Shown here piece by piece: positions 16,573 to 25,895 of a stretch of 64,000 nucleotides of DNA (its first letter is position 1; each line of letters starts with the position of its first letter). The translations under genes and the position numbers were made by a program. The notes under the pieces are model-generated. The model was given only the letters and a program-made list of their open reading frames with translations. It had not been told where the DNA came from and made no database searches. This DNA comes from Alteromonas sp. LOR (GTDB lineage Bacteria > Pseudomonadota > Gammaproteobacteria > Enterobacterales > Alteromonadaceae). The stretch covers positions 62,001-126,000 of the forward strand of contig NZ_JQFW01000015.1 in NCBI RefSeq assembly GCF_000753865.1. The letters run 5' to 3'.

Positions 16573-16944
16573 TCAAGCAGAGGTATACTGCGACATTTCA
16601 GCATCAACTTCTTGCGCATATTGCGTTAAGTGATGCGCTAAAATGTTTTCCACTCTTATCATGATGTCTTTGCGTTGGTGATCCCACCCACGCTTATCAG
16701 CCTGTTTCGCTTGCGCAAGGTAAAATTCAATTCGAGTTTTACGTAATAGATGAGTTTTTCTATTTACGTTAAATTCCATGCTGGTGTAAGTCTCTTCCAC
16801 ATCCGTAATGTCTGTATGATAAGGCTTTGCATTATCCTCAGCAGTCGCTTGACTTACAAAGGTATTTCCATTGCCTACTACTCCTATCATAACGATGAGT
16901 AACGACACGACTATTCCTGAAGAAATCCATTTTAGAAAAGACAT
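16573..16944 (-). CDS. Small exported or membrane-anchored protein, unknown
   Basis: A 123-residue protein with one N-terminal hydrophobic segment, 'WISSGIVVSLLIVMIGVVG' (about 5-25), followed by a charged, mostly helical region ('IEFYLAQAKQADKRGW', 'IMIRVENILAHHLTQY'). The segment could be an uncleaved anchor or a signal peptide with cleavage after 'SQATA'. GGAG seven nt before the ATG supports the start. No family is recognised. It converges on the MerR-methyltransferase gene, with 43 bp between their stop codons. Confidence 0.55.
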   Translation of the reverse strand: MSFLKWISSGIVVSLLIVMIGVVGNGNTFVSQATAEDNAKPYHTDITDVEETYTSMEFNVNRKTHLLRKTRIEFYLAQAKQADKRGWDHQRKDIMIRVENILAHHLTQYAQEVDAEMSQYTSA

Positions 16945-17439
16945 TTATTGCTCCTTGTTTCTGGCTTCTGTTTCAGCGCTACAATTTTTGGCTTTATAAC
17001 TTTTTGCCATCGCTGGTTTAAACTCTTGCGACAAAACACCTATTACGTTGCATCAGTAGTGGTGCTGAAACTGTAAATTGTTTGGTTAACTTTTATGAGT
17101 TATCAACCCATTGTTCCCTAGTTGTTGCAGGTTTCGAACCAAGAGTAAAAAATCATTAAAATCAGATATTTATTAAAATAGGAGCAAGGTAACTGTGTTG
17201 ATATTGGAAGTTTCTACACAAGAGGGCGTAAAAAGCACCGAGTAAAATATAACCTACCGAGCTGTAAAGGCGGCTTTGATAGGCGGGGCGGTCAGCTCTG
17301 AACGAAAAGCGTAAGAAGTAGTCTTTAGAAAGTTGAAAACTAGTGTCAATATCAGCCCGTTTTCTGCTATCATTATTTCAGCGAACACTTGTTCACTGAA
17401 ATTCACAAAAATGACGACAAACACGTGATAGGATTAGTC
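16945..17439. other. Intergenic region, no supported gene
   Basis: Nearly 500 bp between divergent genes. Nothing coding is convincing. A possible long-range pairing between 16971-16992 and 17062-17080 (GTTTCAGCGCTACAATTT against a GTGCTGAAACTGTAAATT-like stretch) was seen, but is imperfect. The part before 17440 must hold the hemolysin III gene promoter. Confidence 0.4.
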
Positions 17440-18096
17440 ATGTCAGAAATGCGAGACCAATTTGAAAGCATACCCGCAAGGGCTTACTCGATAATAGAGG
17501 AATGGCTTAATAGTATTAGTCACGGCGTCGGTTTGGTTGCTGCCATTGTTGGCTTAGTGTTTTTACTCTACCGAGCTGAAGGTACGCTTGCCCTAGTTAC
17601 CGTAGCAATTTATGGCACTACCCTTATTCTGATGTTTTTAAGCTCTACTCTTTACCATGCTACTTCACATCATAAAGCCAAAGAATGGCTTAAGCTTTTC
17701 GACCACAGCGCAATATATTTATTGATAGCGGGCACTTACACACCTTTGCTTTTAGTGTCTATAGGCGGCGCGTTAGGTATGGTTATGACCGGGGTTATCT
17801 GGAGCCTTGCATTTGGCGGCGTCGCCTTTAAGCTAGTGGCGCAGCATCGCTTTCCAAAAGTGTCTGTTATGACGTATCTGCTTATGGGCTGGATAGCCAT
17901 TGGACTTATTTATCCTCTTTATATGGCATTACCTGGAGCTGGATTGTGGCTACTCGTAGCAGGGGGACTTTGTTTCAGCGTGGGCGTCTGTTTTTACGTG
18001 GCAAAAAAGGTAAAATACACCCATGCTATATGGCACGTATTCGTTATAGGCGGATGTGGTTGCCATTATTTTTCAATTTATTATTTTGTGGTTTAA
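17440..18096 (+). CDS. Hemolysin III / PAQR family membrane protein
   Basis: A 218-residue, seven-helix integral membrane protein of the HlyIII (YqfA/PAQR) family. Conserved marks are 'SISHGVGLVAAIVGL' in helix 1, 'SSTLYHA' in helix 2, 'FDHSAIYLLIAGTYTP' in helix 3 and 'HAIWHVFVIGG' at the last helix; the Ser, His and Asp of these motifs are the proposed metal site of the family. The name reflects an early hemolysin phenotype; a role in membrane-lipid homeostasis is suspected in bacteria. ATG 17440 with AGGA upstream gives the normal length, and the open frame from 17389 is not needed. Its last 43 nt overlap the following gene in a different frame. Confidence 0.9.
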   Translation: MSEMRDQFESIPARAYSIIEEWLNSISHGVGLVAAIVGLVFLLYRAEGTLALVTVAIYGTTLILMFLSSTLYHATSHHKAKEWLKLFDHSAIYLLIAGTYTPLLLVSIGGALGMVMTGVIWSLAFGGVAFKLVAQHRFPKVSVMTYLLMGWIAIGLIYPLYMALPGAGLWLLVAGGLCFSVGVCFYVAKKVKYTHAIWHVFVIGGCGCHYFSIYYFVV

Positions 18097-18695
18097 CGCT
18101 CGCTGTGAATACAACTGAAACTGAGACTAACATTACTGGCACTGGCACTGGCACTGGCACTGGCACTGGCACTGGCACTAATGATACTGGCACTACTGGC
18201 AATATCACTAATGATAGGTCGCCCGCCATCGCCTGGTTCTCACTGAAAGCGGGCAAGATCTGTTTGGGCAAGAAGCCCGTTGCCGAGGCCTATAGTGCAT
18301 TAAAGAGCTTAGGTGTGACTCATGTGGCAACGGTTCAAACCGGTGAAGAACAAGCCCCAAATGTTCGAGACAGCGCATTGGAAAATGGTTTGGAATGGTT
18401 GTGGGTGCCCTTTAGTCATCCTTCATCTCAGTCGCCAACCGATGATGTTCACTTACATCATTACCTCCATGAGCTATCAAAAATGTTATCTGAAGGTGCC
18501 AGTATTTATTTGCACTGCGATGGCTCTCAGCATCGCTGTAGCCTACTCTTTTACGCACTTTGCCACTACGTGGGCATTCCATCAAACAGCGCTTACAATG
18601 CCCTGCATAGCTTTGGTCGAAATGCGGCAAACAACTTATCACGCTCTGAGCTTACGTGGGCTGCCGAACTCGGTCATTCAGCTCCGCATATCTAA
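18054..18695 (+). CDS. Exported tyrosine-phosphatase-like protein with Thr-Gly repeat
   Basis: A 213-residue protein if started at the ATG at 18054, which gives the hydrophobic leader 'MWLPLFFNLLFCGLTLAV'. Residues 20-50 are a low-complexity Thr-Gly-Asn tract written by seven ACTGGC hexamers. The rest resembles a dual-specificity/tyrosine phosphatase: 'SLKAGKICLGKKPVAEAYSA', then the active-site loop 'HCDGSQHRC', i.e. H-C-x5-R, followed by a helix. The usual Ser/Thr after the Arg is Cys. A general-acid Asp could lie in the 'SPTDDVHLHHYL' loop. The start is uncertain because the frame opens upstream, inside the hemolysin III gene; overlap suggests translational coupling. Phosphatase activity and export are inferred. 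Confidence 0.6.
   Translation: MWLPLFFNLLFCGLTLAVNTTETETNITGTGTGTGTGTGTGTNDTGTTGNITNDRSPAIAWFSLKAGKICLGKKPVAEAYSALKSLGVTHVATVQTGEEQAPNVRDSALENGLEWLWVPFSHPSSQSPTDDVHLHHYLHELSKMLSEGASIYLHCDGSQHRCSLLFYALCHYVGIPSNSAYNALHSFGRNAANNLSRSELTWAAELGHSAPHI
18135..18176. repeat. Hexanucleotide microsatellite, seven ACTGGC units
   Basis: Seven exact ACTGGC copies run from 18135 to 18176, with degenerate units after (ACTAATGATACTGGCACT). They encode a Thr-Gly tract in the phosphatase-like protein. Slippage would alter tract length without a frameshift. Confidence 0.95.
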
Positions 18696-18803
18696 TGTTA
18701 AATAGAGCCACCTAGCAGCTGATGGCTCTGCATTAACTTCCTAAGATCATCGTTCTAAGATCATCTTTCTAATATTTGCGCTATTAAGTGTTTGCTCGCT
18801 CTA

Positions 18804-19718
18804 TTATTTGAGCGTCGGTATTGGCAATAATGGTGAAACAATTTCACCAATACGTCGAAACAGCTGCATGCGAGTGGTACCAGAGCGCCATACAAGGCCT
18901 ATTTCCCTGAAGCCTTTTTCCTCAGCAGGATAACTTTGAAGCCCAGTGTGCTCTAAAATAGACTGGTTAATCGCCAGCTCTGGTAAAAAGGTATACCCCA
19001 TTTTGCTATTTGCTAATTGTACTAAGGTATACAGGCTACTCGCGGCGACACTGCTTATTTGGTCGCTGTGCTGTAAGTTACAGGCGCTTACCGCATGCCC
19101 CGTCATACAATGCTCTTGTTGAAGTAAGAAAATACTTTTCTTAGGCAGTGACGATATATCAACAGGATTCGGTAAGGCCGGCATCATGTCTTCATGGGCG
19201 ATAAGGTGAAATGGGTCGTGCCCTAGCACCATTTGCTTGCACCCTGGGGTTTCCATAGGCAATGCCAGAATAAGTAAATCTAACCTACCGTCTGTTAACT
19301 GCTGAAGCAGCTTCTCCGTAGTGTCTTCCTGCATCTCTAGGTTAATTTCTGGCAGAAACGCCTTAAAAGCTCCCAACATGCCTTCAAAAAGAAAGGGCGC
19401 AATAGTAGGAATAACCCCTAGCTTTATGGTACCTCGTTGCCAATTACCCGCATTTTGCGCGTATTCAACCAGTTCACCCGCTTCTTGCAGTATTAACTTA
19501 CTGCGCTCCACAATGTCTAACCCTAGCGAGGTAAACACAAACGTTTTATGTTCGCGCTCTAGAAGCTGGCTACCGAAGTGCTCTTCGAGGTTTTGGATGG
19601 CAGTACTCAATGTTGATTGGCTCACGTTGCAACGCTGAGCGGCACGATGGAAATGCTGCTCTTGATGCAGGGTTACAAGGTAGTGTAAATGCTTAAGGTT
19701 TGGCCACTTCATACTCAT
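18804..19718 (-). CDS. oxyR: OxyR, LysR-type hydrogen peroxide sensor
   Basis: A 304-residue LysR-type regulator with N-terminal HTH ('HFHRAAQRCNVSQSTLSTAI') and a periplasmic-binding-like sensor domain. The redox pair of OxyR is visible: Cys204 and Cys213 in 'EHCMTGHAVSACNLQ', separated by eight residues exactly as Cys199/Cys208 in Escherichia coli. The neighbouring 'LLILALPMETPGC' and 'VAASSLYTLVQLANSKMG' also follow OxyR. When oxidised, OxyR activates catalase, alkyl hydroperoxide reductase and iron-control genes. It is divergent from the universal stress protein gene, sharing a 180-bp region in which binding by OxyR is plausible but no clear site was picked out. Confidence 0.93.
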   Translation of the reverse strand: MSMKWPNLKHLHYLVTLHQEQHFHRAAQRCNVSQSTLSTAIQNLEEHFGSQLLEREHKTFVFTSLGLDIVERSKLILQEAGELVEYAQNAGNWQRGTIKLGVIPTIAPFLFEGMLGAFKAFLPEINLEMQEDTTEKLLQQLTDGRLDLLILALPMETPGCKQMVLGHDPFHLIAHEDMMPALPNPVDISSLPKKSIFLLQQEHCMTGHAVSACNLQHSDQISSVAASSLYTLVQLANSKMGYTFLPELAINQSILEHTGLQSYPAEEKGFREIGLVWRSGTTRMQLFRRIGEIVSPLLPIPTLK

Positions 19719-19898
19719 CTCATAATTGATTAATAATATGGTTCTTAATCTAGCATAAGGATTACGTGTATCACATTAAAAACCCGAAAACGTCATGAAG
19801 AATTCTTACTTTCACACTGGCAAGCAAGACATTCTGGGTTTAGGATAAAGTGAAAGCGTATTCGGTAAACACAACAACCACATGCTAATGAGGCCACT

Positions 19899-20882
19899 AT
19901 GAAGGGACACTACAAAAACATTCTCTGTGTACTAGGCGACTCTCATCGTCAGGATGATACGGTGGCACAAGCACTTCACATTGCTAAAACCCATCAGGCG
20001 AATATCACCATTGTGCTTGCACTAGAGGCGCTTCCGCCAAATGCCAATATGATCATGGAGTCGTTTTCTTATATTGAATCTCAACAGGGTATGGAAACCC
20101 AGGCTCAACAGTGGCTAACTGAGCAGTCTAAAAACTGGAGCCAGCATTATCATGCTGATACCGAGGTACTGATAGGCGATCCGCTGATTAATGTTGTGAG
20201 TTACGTCATTAATAACAATATCGACTTAGTCATTAAGCGCGCAGAAGAGAGTTTTTTAGATAAGCTTTTCGGCAGCTTAGACATGCGCCTATTGAGAAAA
20301 TGCCCCTGCCCTGTTTGGGTTGTCGATCGCAAGCCCAAAAGCCAGTACAAGAATGTGGTTGCTGCACTTGATTTGAACTATCACTATCCTAAACACGAAG
20401 TCTCCGTGCGCCAAGAGCTCAATCGCGACATACTTCGTCACGCAAGTCAGATTGCCTTACTTGAATTCGCTCAACTGCATGTTGTGCATGTATTCGATGC
20501 GGTTCCCGAAAACATAGCAAGAGATGGGTTTATCACCGTCGACAACGATAGAATGGAACACGACCTCGCCAAAATATTTGCGGAACGGGATACCGAACTG
20601 GCTCTTCTGCTCAACGAACTTTCTGATGAGCTAGACGATGACGTACTGGATTTCCTTAAACCGCAAAAACACATTGTACATGGCTATCCTAGACGAGAAA
20701 TTGCGGCCACTGCAGCGTCTGTTAGTGCAGATGTGGTTGTCATGGGTACCGTGGCAAGGCTTGGTGTGCCTGGTTTTATTATGGGCGGTACCGCTGAAGA
20801 AACTATTCATCAGCTGCATTGCGCGGTTGTCGGAATAAAACCAAATGGATTTCAAACACCTATTTCTGTTGAGAAAAAATGA
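19899..20882 (+). CDS. Tandem universal stress protein (UspE-like)
   Basis: A 327-residue cytoplasmic protein with two Usp domains (about 1-145 and 155-315). The first starts 'YKNILCVLGDSHRQDD' and ends 'LLRKCPCPVWVVDRKP'; the second has 'YKNVVAALDLNYHYP' and the ATP-binding-like 'VVMGTVARLGVPGFIMGG' followed by 'TAEETIHQLHCAVVGIKP'. Size and tandem layout match UspE, implicated in stress survival and oxidative stress/motility traits in enterics. Divergent from oxyR, which suggests co-response to peroxide (inference). A very strong terminator follows. Confidence 0.88.
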   Translation: MKGHYKNILCVLGDSHRQDDTVAQALHIAKTHQANITIVLALEALPPNANMIMESFSYIESQQGMETQAQQWLTEQSKNWSQHYHADTEVLIGDPLINVVSYVINNNIDLVIKRAEESFLDKLFGSLDMRLLRKCPCPVWVVDRKPKSQYKNVVAALDLNYHYPKHEVSVRQELNRDILRHASQIALLEFAQLHVVHVFDAVPENIARDGFITVDNDRMEHDLAKIFAERDTELALLLNELSDELDDDVLDFLKPQKHIVHGYPRREIAATAASVSADVVVMGTVARLGVPGFIMGGTAEETIHQLHCAVVGIKPNGFQTPISVEKK

Positions 20883-20910
20883 GTACTTGAACGAAATGAC
20901 CGTGGGTATA

Positions 20911-20949
20911 AAAAAGCCGCGATAAGTTTTCACTTATCGCGGCTTTTTT
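20911..20949. terminator. Strong terminator after the universal stress protein gene
   Basis: Perfect 17-bp arms, 20911-20927 and 20932-20948, around the loop TTTC. The core is GCCGCGATAAGT / ACTTATCGCGGC with flanking A and T tracts, so it works in both directions and also ends pit transcription from the other side. Confidence 0.9.
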
Positions 20950-21048
20950 GGTGTTCTCTACGTTTACAATCACATCACTAATTAGTGTATTCGCGCTATC
21001 TAAACGAGCTTTCCAACATACTTGTGCTCGATTTACACTGCTTTGGTT

Positions 21049-22317
21049 TTACACCCCAAACGATGCTCTTAATATGTAGAACGAGATAATTGAGAGAATG
21101 GCGCCCGCAGGAAGCGTAACAACCCAAGACACTACAATATTTCTTACAATGCCAAGGTTAAGTGCAGAAACACCTCTCGCTAAGCCTACACCTAGCACCG
21201 CACCAACGAGCGTTTGCGTGGTAGAGATAGGTAAACCTGTTCCTGACGCGATAACAACGGTACAGGCTGCTGCCAATTCTGCTGCGAAACCACGGCTGGG
21301 TGTAAGGTGAGTTATCCCCTGCCCTATGGTTTTTATTACTCGATGACCGAATAGCGCTAAACCAGCAACTATTCCTAAACCACCAAGAGGTAAAATCCAT
21401 ACCGCGAGCTTGGCATTTGCATTAATTTCGCCGCCACTGCTCACTACACTAACAACGGCCGCTAATGGTCCGATAGCATTCGCTACGTCGTTCGAGCCGT
21501 GGGCGAATGCCATGCAACACGCCGTCACTACCATTAATAGTGCAAACACTTTTTCTACGTTTGCGGCCTGTAGATCTGTATCTTCAGAGCCACTGAACTT
21601 CATGCGGCCAATATACCACTTGCCTAAAACACCTAGTAACACTGCGATAATCACGGCGAGAATGTATCCATTCACCGCGCTCATTTCTAAGCCTACGTGC
21701 TTAAGCCCTTTTTTAATCGTTACGAGTGACATAACAAAGCCCGCTAACGCCATATAAAATGGCACGTAGCGCTTAGCACTTTCAAAAGGAGAGGCAGTTT
21801 GGAATATGAGTTTATGCGCACTCATAAATATTAGATAGGCAATGACACCCGAAATAGCAGGCGTAACCACCCAGCTTCCCACAATACCGGCAACTTTATC
21901 CCACGAAACCGCGTCCATACTCACGCCAGCCGCAGTAAAACCGATAATTGCGCCGATAATAGAGTGCGTAGTAGATACAGGCCAACCCAACCATGATGCT
22001 ACGGCCAACCAAATACCAGCAGCCAACAGCGAGGAAATCATGCCCAGTACGAGCAATTCGGGTATGTCTGTAAAGAAGCTTGAGTCGATAATTCCTTTGC
22101 GTATGGTAGAGGTAACCTCACCACCCGCGAGGTAAGCGCCAGCAAACTCAAATATCATCGCAATAAAAATTGCTTGTTTTATTGTTAATGCTTTTGACCC
22201 TACTGATGTCCCCATTGCATTGGCAACATCGTTGGCTCCAATTCCCCACGCCATGATGAAACCTACACCACCGGCAAGAAGAATTAGAATTAGGCCATAA
22301 CTTTCAAAAAAATCCAC
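21049..22317 (-). CDS. pit: PiT family inorganic phosphate transporter
   Basis: A 422-residue, roughly ten-helix secondary transporter for phosphate (as metal-phosphate or sodium/proton symport). The two inverted family signatures are present: 'GANDVANAMGTSVGSKAL' near the N-terminus and 'AFAHGSNDVANAIGPLAA' in the middle. A cytoplasmic loop (about 235-255, 'GKWYIGRMKFSGSEDTD') separates the halves. Start is GTG, with GGGAG nine nt upstream. It follows phoU on the same strand after 320 bp, so it probably has its own promoter. The low-affinity route is complementary to the Pst system upstream. Confidence 0.93.
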   Translation of the reverse strand: MDFFESYGLILILLAGGVGFIMAWGIGANDVANAMGTSVGSKALTIKQAIFIAMIFEFAGAYLAGGEVTSTIRKGIIDSSFFTDIPELLVLGMISSLLAAGIWLAVASWLGWPVSTTHSIIGAIIGFTAAGVSMDAVSWDKVAGIVGSWVVTPAISGVIAYLIFMSAHKLIFQTASPFESAKRYVPFYMALAGFVMSLVTIKKGLKHVGLEMSAVNGYILAVIIAVLLGVLGKWYIGRMKFSGSEDTDLQAANVEKVFALLMVVTACCMAFAHGSNDVANAIGPLAAVVSVVSSGGEINANAKLAVWILPLGGLGIVAGLALFGHRVIKTIGQGITHLTPSRGFAAELAAACTVVIASGTGLPISTTQTLVGAVLGVGLARGVSALNLGIVRNIVVSWVVTLPAGAILSIISFYILRASFGV

Positions 22318-22639
22318 TAAGTATCGCTCCCGAGCTAATGCGATTTGGGCTTTACGCTACTTCACTGTGTAGCAGTTCCCCGAGCCAAATAGGCTAGAGT
22401 GTGATGTTAAAGACAGATTATGTTTTAGCATAATGTTCGTTTTTTGCACGACCTGTCCTCGGCTCCGGCGCATGATAACGTAATCATCTTCGAAGCCATA
22501 GCGAAAATCATCGAAATTCGGTAAAAGTATATCTCGACGCTGATTATTCAATCAAATGTTTCATTTTTATGACAGCTATATTTCAAAAAACACGCCATGC
22601 CACGCCACGCGGGCGGTATAGCGGCATCTACGCAGATAA
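22318..22639. other. phoU-pit intergenic region, pit promoter
   Basis: About 320 bp. A weak Pho-box-like sequence directed toward pit lies at 22562-22580 on the minus strand (CTGTCAT, AAAA, then a poor second half ATGAAAC). A 64-codon minus-strand frame (22357-22551) has no recognisable family and was not called. No terminator for phoU is obvious. Confidence 0.4.
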
Positions 22640-23356
22640 TTAAGTCAGATCTTCTATCTTCTGATGGATGCTTTCAAGGGAGGTATGACGCACATCGGTT
22701 CCCCGTGTTAGGTACACAACATATTCGCAAACGTTTTTACATCTATCGCCAATGCGCTCTAGTGAACGCAATGCCCAAAGCACGTCCAGCCAATCTTGCA
22801 TATCTTCGGTGATTTTTTCCATTTCAGACGTGGTGTACGTTATCAGGCGTTTGTATTCACTGTCTATTTGATTGTCCTGGCGATAAACCTCAAGGGCTGC
22901 CGACTCATCTTGTCGCGCGAAAGCATCGAATGTGCCGCGCATCATATCGATAACCTGTTCGCCTATTTTTACCATACTACTTTTTATGGTGTCAGAAGAA
23001 GGAAGCTTGTTTCGCGTTACCAACTTAGCAATGCGCTCTATTTCATCACCCATACGCTCAATATCAGTAATAGCTTTAGAAATGGTCATGATTAAACGTA
23101 GATCGCTTGCCGTAGGGTGCCGCTTGGCAATAATTCTCAGGCATTCTTCGTCTATCTGAATCTCCATAGAATTTATTTTTAAGTCGTTCAACACCACTTT
23201 TTCAGCAATGGCCGCATGGTTGTGCTTAATGGCATACAGCGTATCTACCATCTGCTGCTCTACCTCGCCTCCCATGGTTAGCACGGAGTTACGCAAGTTT
23301 TCTAATTCAACGTTAAACGTACCCGAAATATGATTGTTTAAAGCAACTTGACGCAT
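22640..23356 (-). CDS. phoU: PhoU, phosphate signalling regulator
   Basis: A 238-residue all-helical protein made of two similar three-helix halves, each with the PhoU metal-site type motif: 'ISKAITDIERMGDEIERIAK' in the first and 'LWALRSLERIGDRCKNVCEY' in the second. PhoU links the Pst transporter to the PhoR/PhoB system, keeping the Pho regulon off when phosphate is plentiful. The ATG at 23356 (MRQVALNNH) with GGAG eight nt upstream is chosen over the open frame from 23395. Last gene of the pst cluster, 119 bp after pstB. Confidence 0.95.
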   Translation of the reverse strand: MRQVALNNHISGTFNVELENLRNSVLTMGGEVEQQMVDTLYAIKHNHAAIAEKVVLNDLKINSMEIQIDEECLRIIAKRHPTASDLRLIMTISKAITDIERMGDEIERIAKLVTRNKLPSSDTIKSSMVKIGEQVIDMMRGTFDAFARQDESAALEVYRQDNQIDSEYKRLITYTTSEMEKITEDMQDWLDVLWALRSLERIGDRCKNVCEYVVYLTRGTDVRHTSLESIHQKIEDLT

Positions 23357-23475
23357 TCTAGTAACTCCGGTGAACGGCAAACGTGGCACAAGCAAACATC
23401 ACGCATGCAACAGAGGCAGCTACTAAAGGTAGCGCGCCTCTTCGTATATGGCTAGCGGGAATAAAAAAGTCGTTC

Positions 23476-24282
23476 TTAGCCATATCGCCCCGTGATGTAA
23501 TCTTCTGTTTGTTTTTTCTCAGGCATGGTGAACAGCGTGTCGCTATCGGCATACTCCACTAGTTTACCTTGATGGAAAAAAGCCGTGTAGTCGCTAACGC
23601 GAGCAGCTTGCTGCATATTATGAGTAACAATCACTATCGTACATTGCTTTTTAAGCGACTCCATCAACTCTTCAATGAAAAGCGTCGTCAGCGGATCAAG
23701 GGCTGAGGTTGGCTCATCAAGCAACAACACTTCTGGTTTTAAGGATAAAGCCCGCGCAATCACTAATCGCTGCTGCTGACCGCCCGATAAGGTCATTGCA
23801 GGCTCAAACAATCGGTCTTTCACTTCATCCCACAATGCGGCCTGCTTTAATGCATTTTCTACCGCATCGTCTAAATTCCGTCTTTCACGCACACCTTGAA
23901 GCTTCAATCCGTAGCATACGTTTTCGTAAATACTCATAGGAAATGGATTTGGCCGCTGGAAGACCATACCCACTTTGGCTCTTAGCCGTGACACGTTGGT
24001 TTTTTTACTATTAATGTTCTTACCATCAATAATCACTTCACCCTTGTACTGACAACCGTCATATAGGTCGTTCAGTCGGTTAAAGCAGTTTATTAGTGTG
24101 GATTTACCGCACCCGCTTTGACCTATTAACGCCGTAACTTTGTTTTTTGGGATCCGCATGGTGATGTCTTTTAACACGTGCTTATCACCAAACCATAAGT
24201 TGAGTTCGTTAACCTCAACCGCTGTCTGCGCGCTCGATAATTCGCTAACGGGCTGTATATTATGTTTAAACAACTTCAGCAT
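23476..24282 (-). CDS. pstB: PstB, phosphate ABC transporter ATPase
   Basis: A 268-residue ABC ATPase energising high-affinity phosphate import. Walker A '[12 protein letters not shown]', Q-loop '[18 protein letters not shown]' (the RPNPFPMS stretch is typical of PstB), signature '[15 protein letters not shown]', Walker B '[13 protein letters not shown]' and the switch His in 'IVTHNMQQ' are all intact. The first about 20 residues precede the usual beginning. Starts 8 bp after pstA ends, so translation is probably coupled. Confidence 0.97.
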   Translation of the reverse strand: MLKLFKHNIQPVSELSSAQTAVEVNELNLWFGDKHVLKDITMRIPKNKVTALIGQSGCGKSTLINCFNRLNDLYDGCQYKGEVIIDGKNINSKKTNVSRLRAKVGMVFQRPNPFPMSIYENVCYGLKLQGVRERRNLDDAVENALKQAALWDEVKDRLFEPAMTLSGGQQQRLVIARALSLKPEVLLLDEPTSALDPLTTLFIEELMESLKKQCTIVIVTHNMQQAARVSDYTAFFHQGKLVEYADSDTLFTMPEKKQTEDYITGRYG

Positions 24283-24290
24283 GACAGCTT

Positions 24291-25895
24291 TTACCCTTTT
24301 AAATACCGTTTACGTAAGCGTGTTCTAAGTAGTACCGCTAAAATATTAAGTACAAATACAACCACCAGCAGTAGTAAGCACGCGGCAAACATCATAGATG
24401 CACTTTTAGCATCGGTTTGGCTGTGAAATGCACTATCGTAAATTAACACACCTAGGTGCATGAACTGTCTATCGAGGTGTAAAAATGGAAACTCACCGTC
24501 AATAGGTAAGGCAGGCGCAAATTTTACTGCCCCCACCAACATAAGTGGCGCAACCTCACCCGCGGCTCTGGCAATGGCCAATATAACGCCGGTCATAATA
24601 CCGGGAGAAGCAATAGGCAATATAGTGCGTACAATGGTTTCAATTTTAGTGGCACCTAGTGCATAGCTGCCCGCTTTTAGTCCTTCTGGCACCCGCCTAA
24701 GTCCCTCTTCGGTAGCGACAATAACCACCGGAAGTGTGAGTATTGCCATGGTTAATGCCGCCCAAAATATACCTGGGCTACCCATGGTTGGCGCAGGTAG
24801 CGTATCACTAAAAAAGAGGCTGTCTATACTGCCGCCAAGTGTGTACACAAAGAAACCAAGGCCAAACACACCATACACAATGGAAGGCACACCGGCCATA
24901 TTGCTTACGCTTACGCGAATAATGGTGGTTAAGGCTGTGTTTGGCGCATATTCGCTTAAATAAATAGCCGCCATTACGCCAAAGGGGGTAACGATAATGG
25001 TCATAATGAATACCATTAGCACCGTACCGAATAGAGCAGGAAACACGCCACCCGACGTATTCGCTTGTTTAGGCGATTCAGTGAGAAACACAAACACTTC
25101 ACCAATGGCTACCTGCCACTTCTCAAACCCTGTTAATCGACTGACAAAATCGACACTTTGAATCGTAAATATCGGAATACTAAAGGGCTGCCCGTCGGCA
25201 AAGCTCACCGCTAGCTTGTATTGATCTCGCTGGGTTTCAAGTGAACGAACTCGCTGTTGATACTCATTGAACTGAGCGACTAGTTTTTCTCGCGCTGGTG
25301 CATCCGCTACCACATCTCGATTGTCAAAGCGAGAGAGCGATTCGTGAATTGGCGCTAAAAACTGTTTGTTTAATTTTGTAATTTCATCTGAGATGAGTGC
25401 TACTGACTCCATTATTTGCGGCAATTTAGCTAGCGGAATATTGGCGCCCTCTGGCGTAACCACATTTTCAGGCACAGCCATTACCTGCCGCCCGTCATTG
25501 AGCTTTATCTCGGCGCTGTTTTTAGCCAGGTCAATACGCTTTATACGCTCACGCTCAACTAACAATTGCGCCCCGTATGGGTTTAGCGCGTCTGCATACT
25601 TAAGCCTAATCTCCGATTTAGCTTCATCATCGAATACATTTGCTAAAAGAGTTTCAACCTGCGGAGCAGCTTCTTTAGGTGGAACTTGGTCGGAGGCAAA
25701 TTCTGGAGAGGATATGGGAGCAAGCGCAACGCTGTAGATGGGTTTTGGCCAAAAATAAGCGCCGCCCCTTGCCGTAATCAACACTAGTACGCTTATGAGG
25801 GCAATCAGCAATAGGCCGGTAAAAAAGGCGGTTAAACTAATCACCAGCGACTGACGCTGCACCGCATTTAAGCCAGAAAGGCGAAGCTTAGCCAT
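24291..25895 (-). CDS. pstA: PstA, phosphate ABC transporter permease (long form)
   Basis: A 534-residue inner-membrane permease. One N-terminal helix (about 17-45) is followed by a periplasmic region of about 215 residues with a coiled-coil-like segment ('[19 protein letters not shown]'), then the conserved permease core with five or more helices and the EAA-type loop '[20 protein letters not shown]'. Classical PstA has under 300 residues; long forms with such a periplasmic insertion are known in Pseudomonas and marine gammaproteobacteria. The ATG at 25895, preceded by GGAG, overlaps the pstC stop by 8 nt and is preferred to an upstream frame start at 25937. Confidence 0.93.
   Translation of the reverse strand: MAKLRLSGLNAVQRQSLVISLTAFFTGLLLIALISVLVLITARGGAYFWPKPIYSVALAPISSPEFASDQVPPKEAAPQVETLLANVFDDEAKSEIRLKYADALNPYGAQLLVERERIKRIDLAKNSAEIKLNDGRQVMAVPENVVTPEGANIPLAKLPQIMESVALISDEITKLNKQFLAPIHESLSRFDNRDVVADAPAREKLVAQFNEYQQRVRSLETQRDQYKLAVSFADGQPFSIPIFTIQSVDFVSRLTGFEKWQVAIGEVFVFLTESPKQANTSGGVFPALFGTVLMVFIMTIIVTPFGVMAAIYLSEYAPNTALTTIIRVSVSNMAGVPSIVYGVFGLGFFVYTLGGSIDSLFFSDTLPAPTMGSPGIFWAALTMAILTLPVVIVATEEGLRRVPEGLKAGSYALGATKIETIVRTILPIASPGIMTGVILAIARAAGEVAPLMLVGAVKFAPALPIDGEFPFLHLDRQFMHLGVLIYDSAFHSQTDAKSASMMFAACLLLLVVVFVLNILAVLLRTRLRKRYLKG

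Noticed and set aside
22357..22551. 64-residue protein between phoU and pit
   Set aside because: No family, no good ribosome site, and it overlaps the expected pit promoter.
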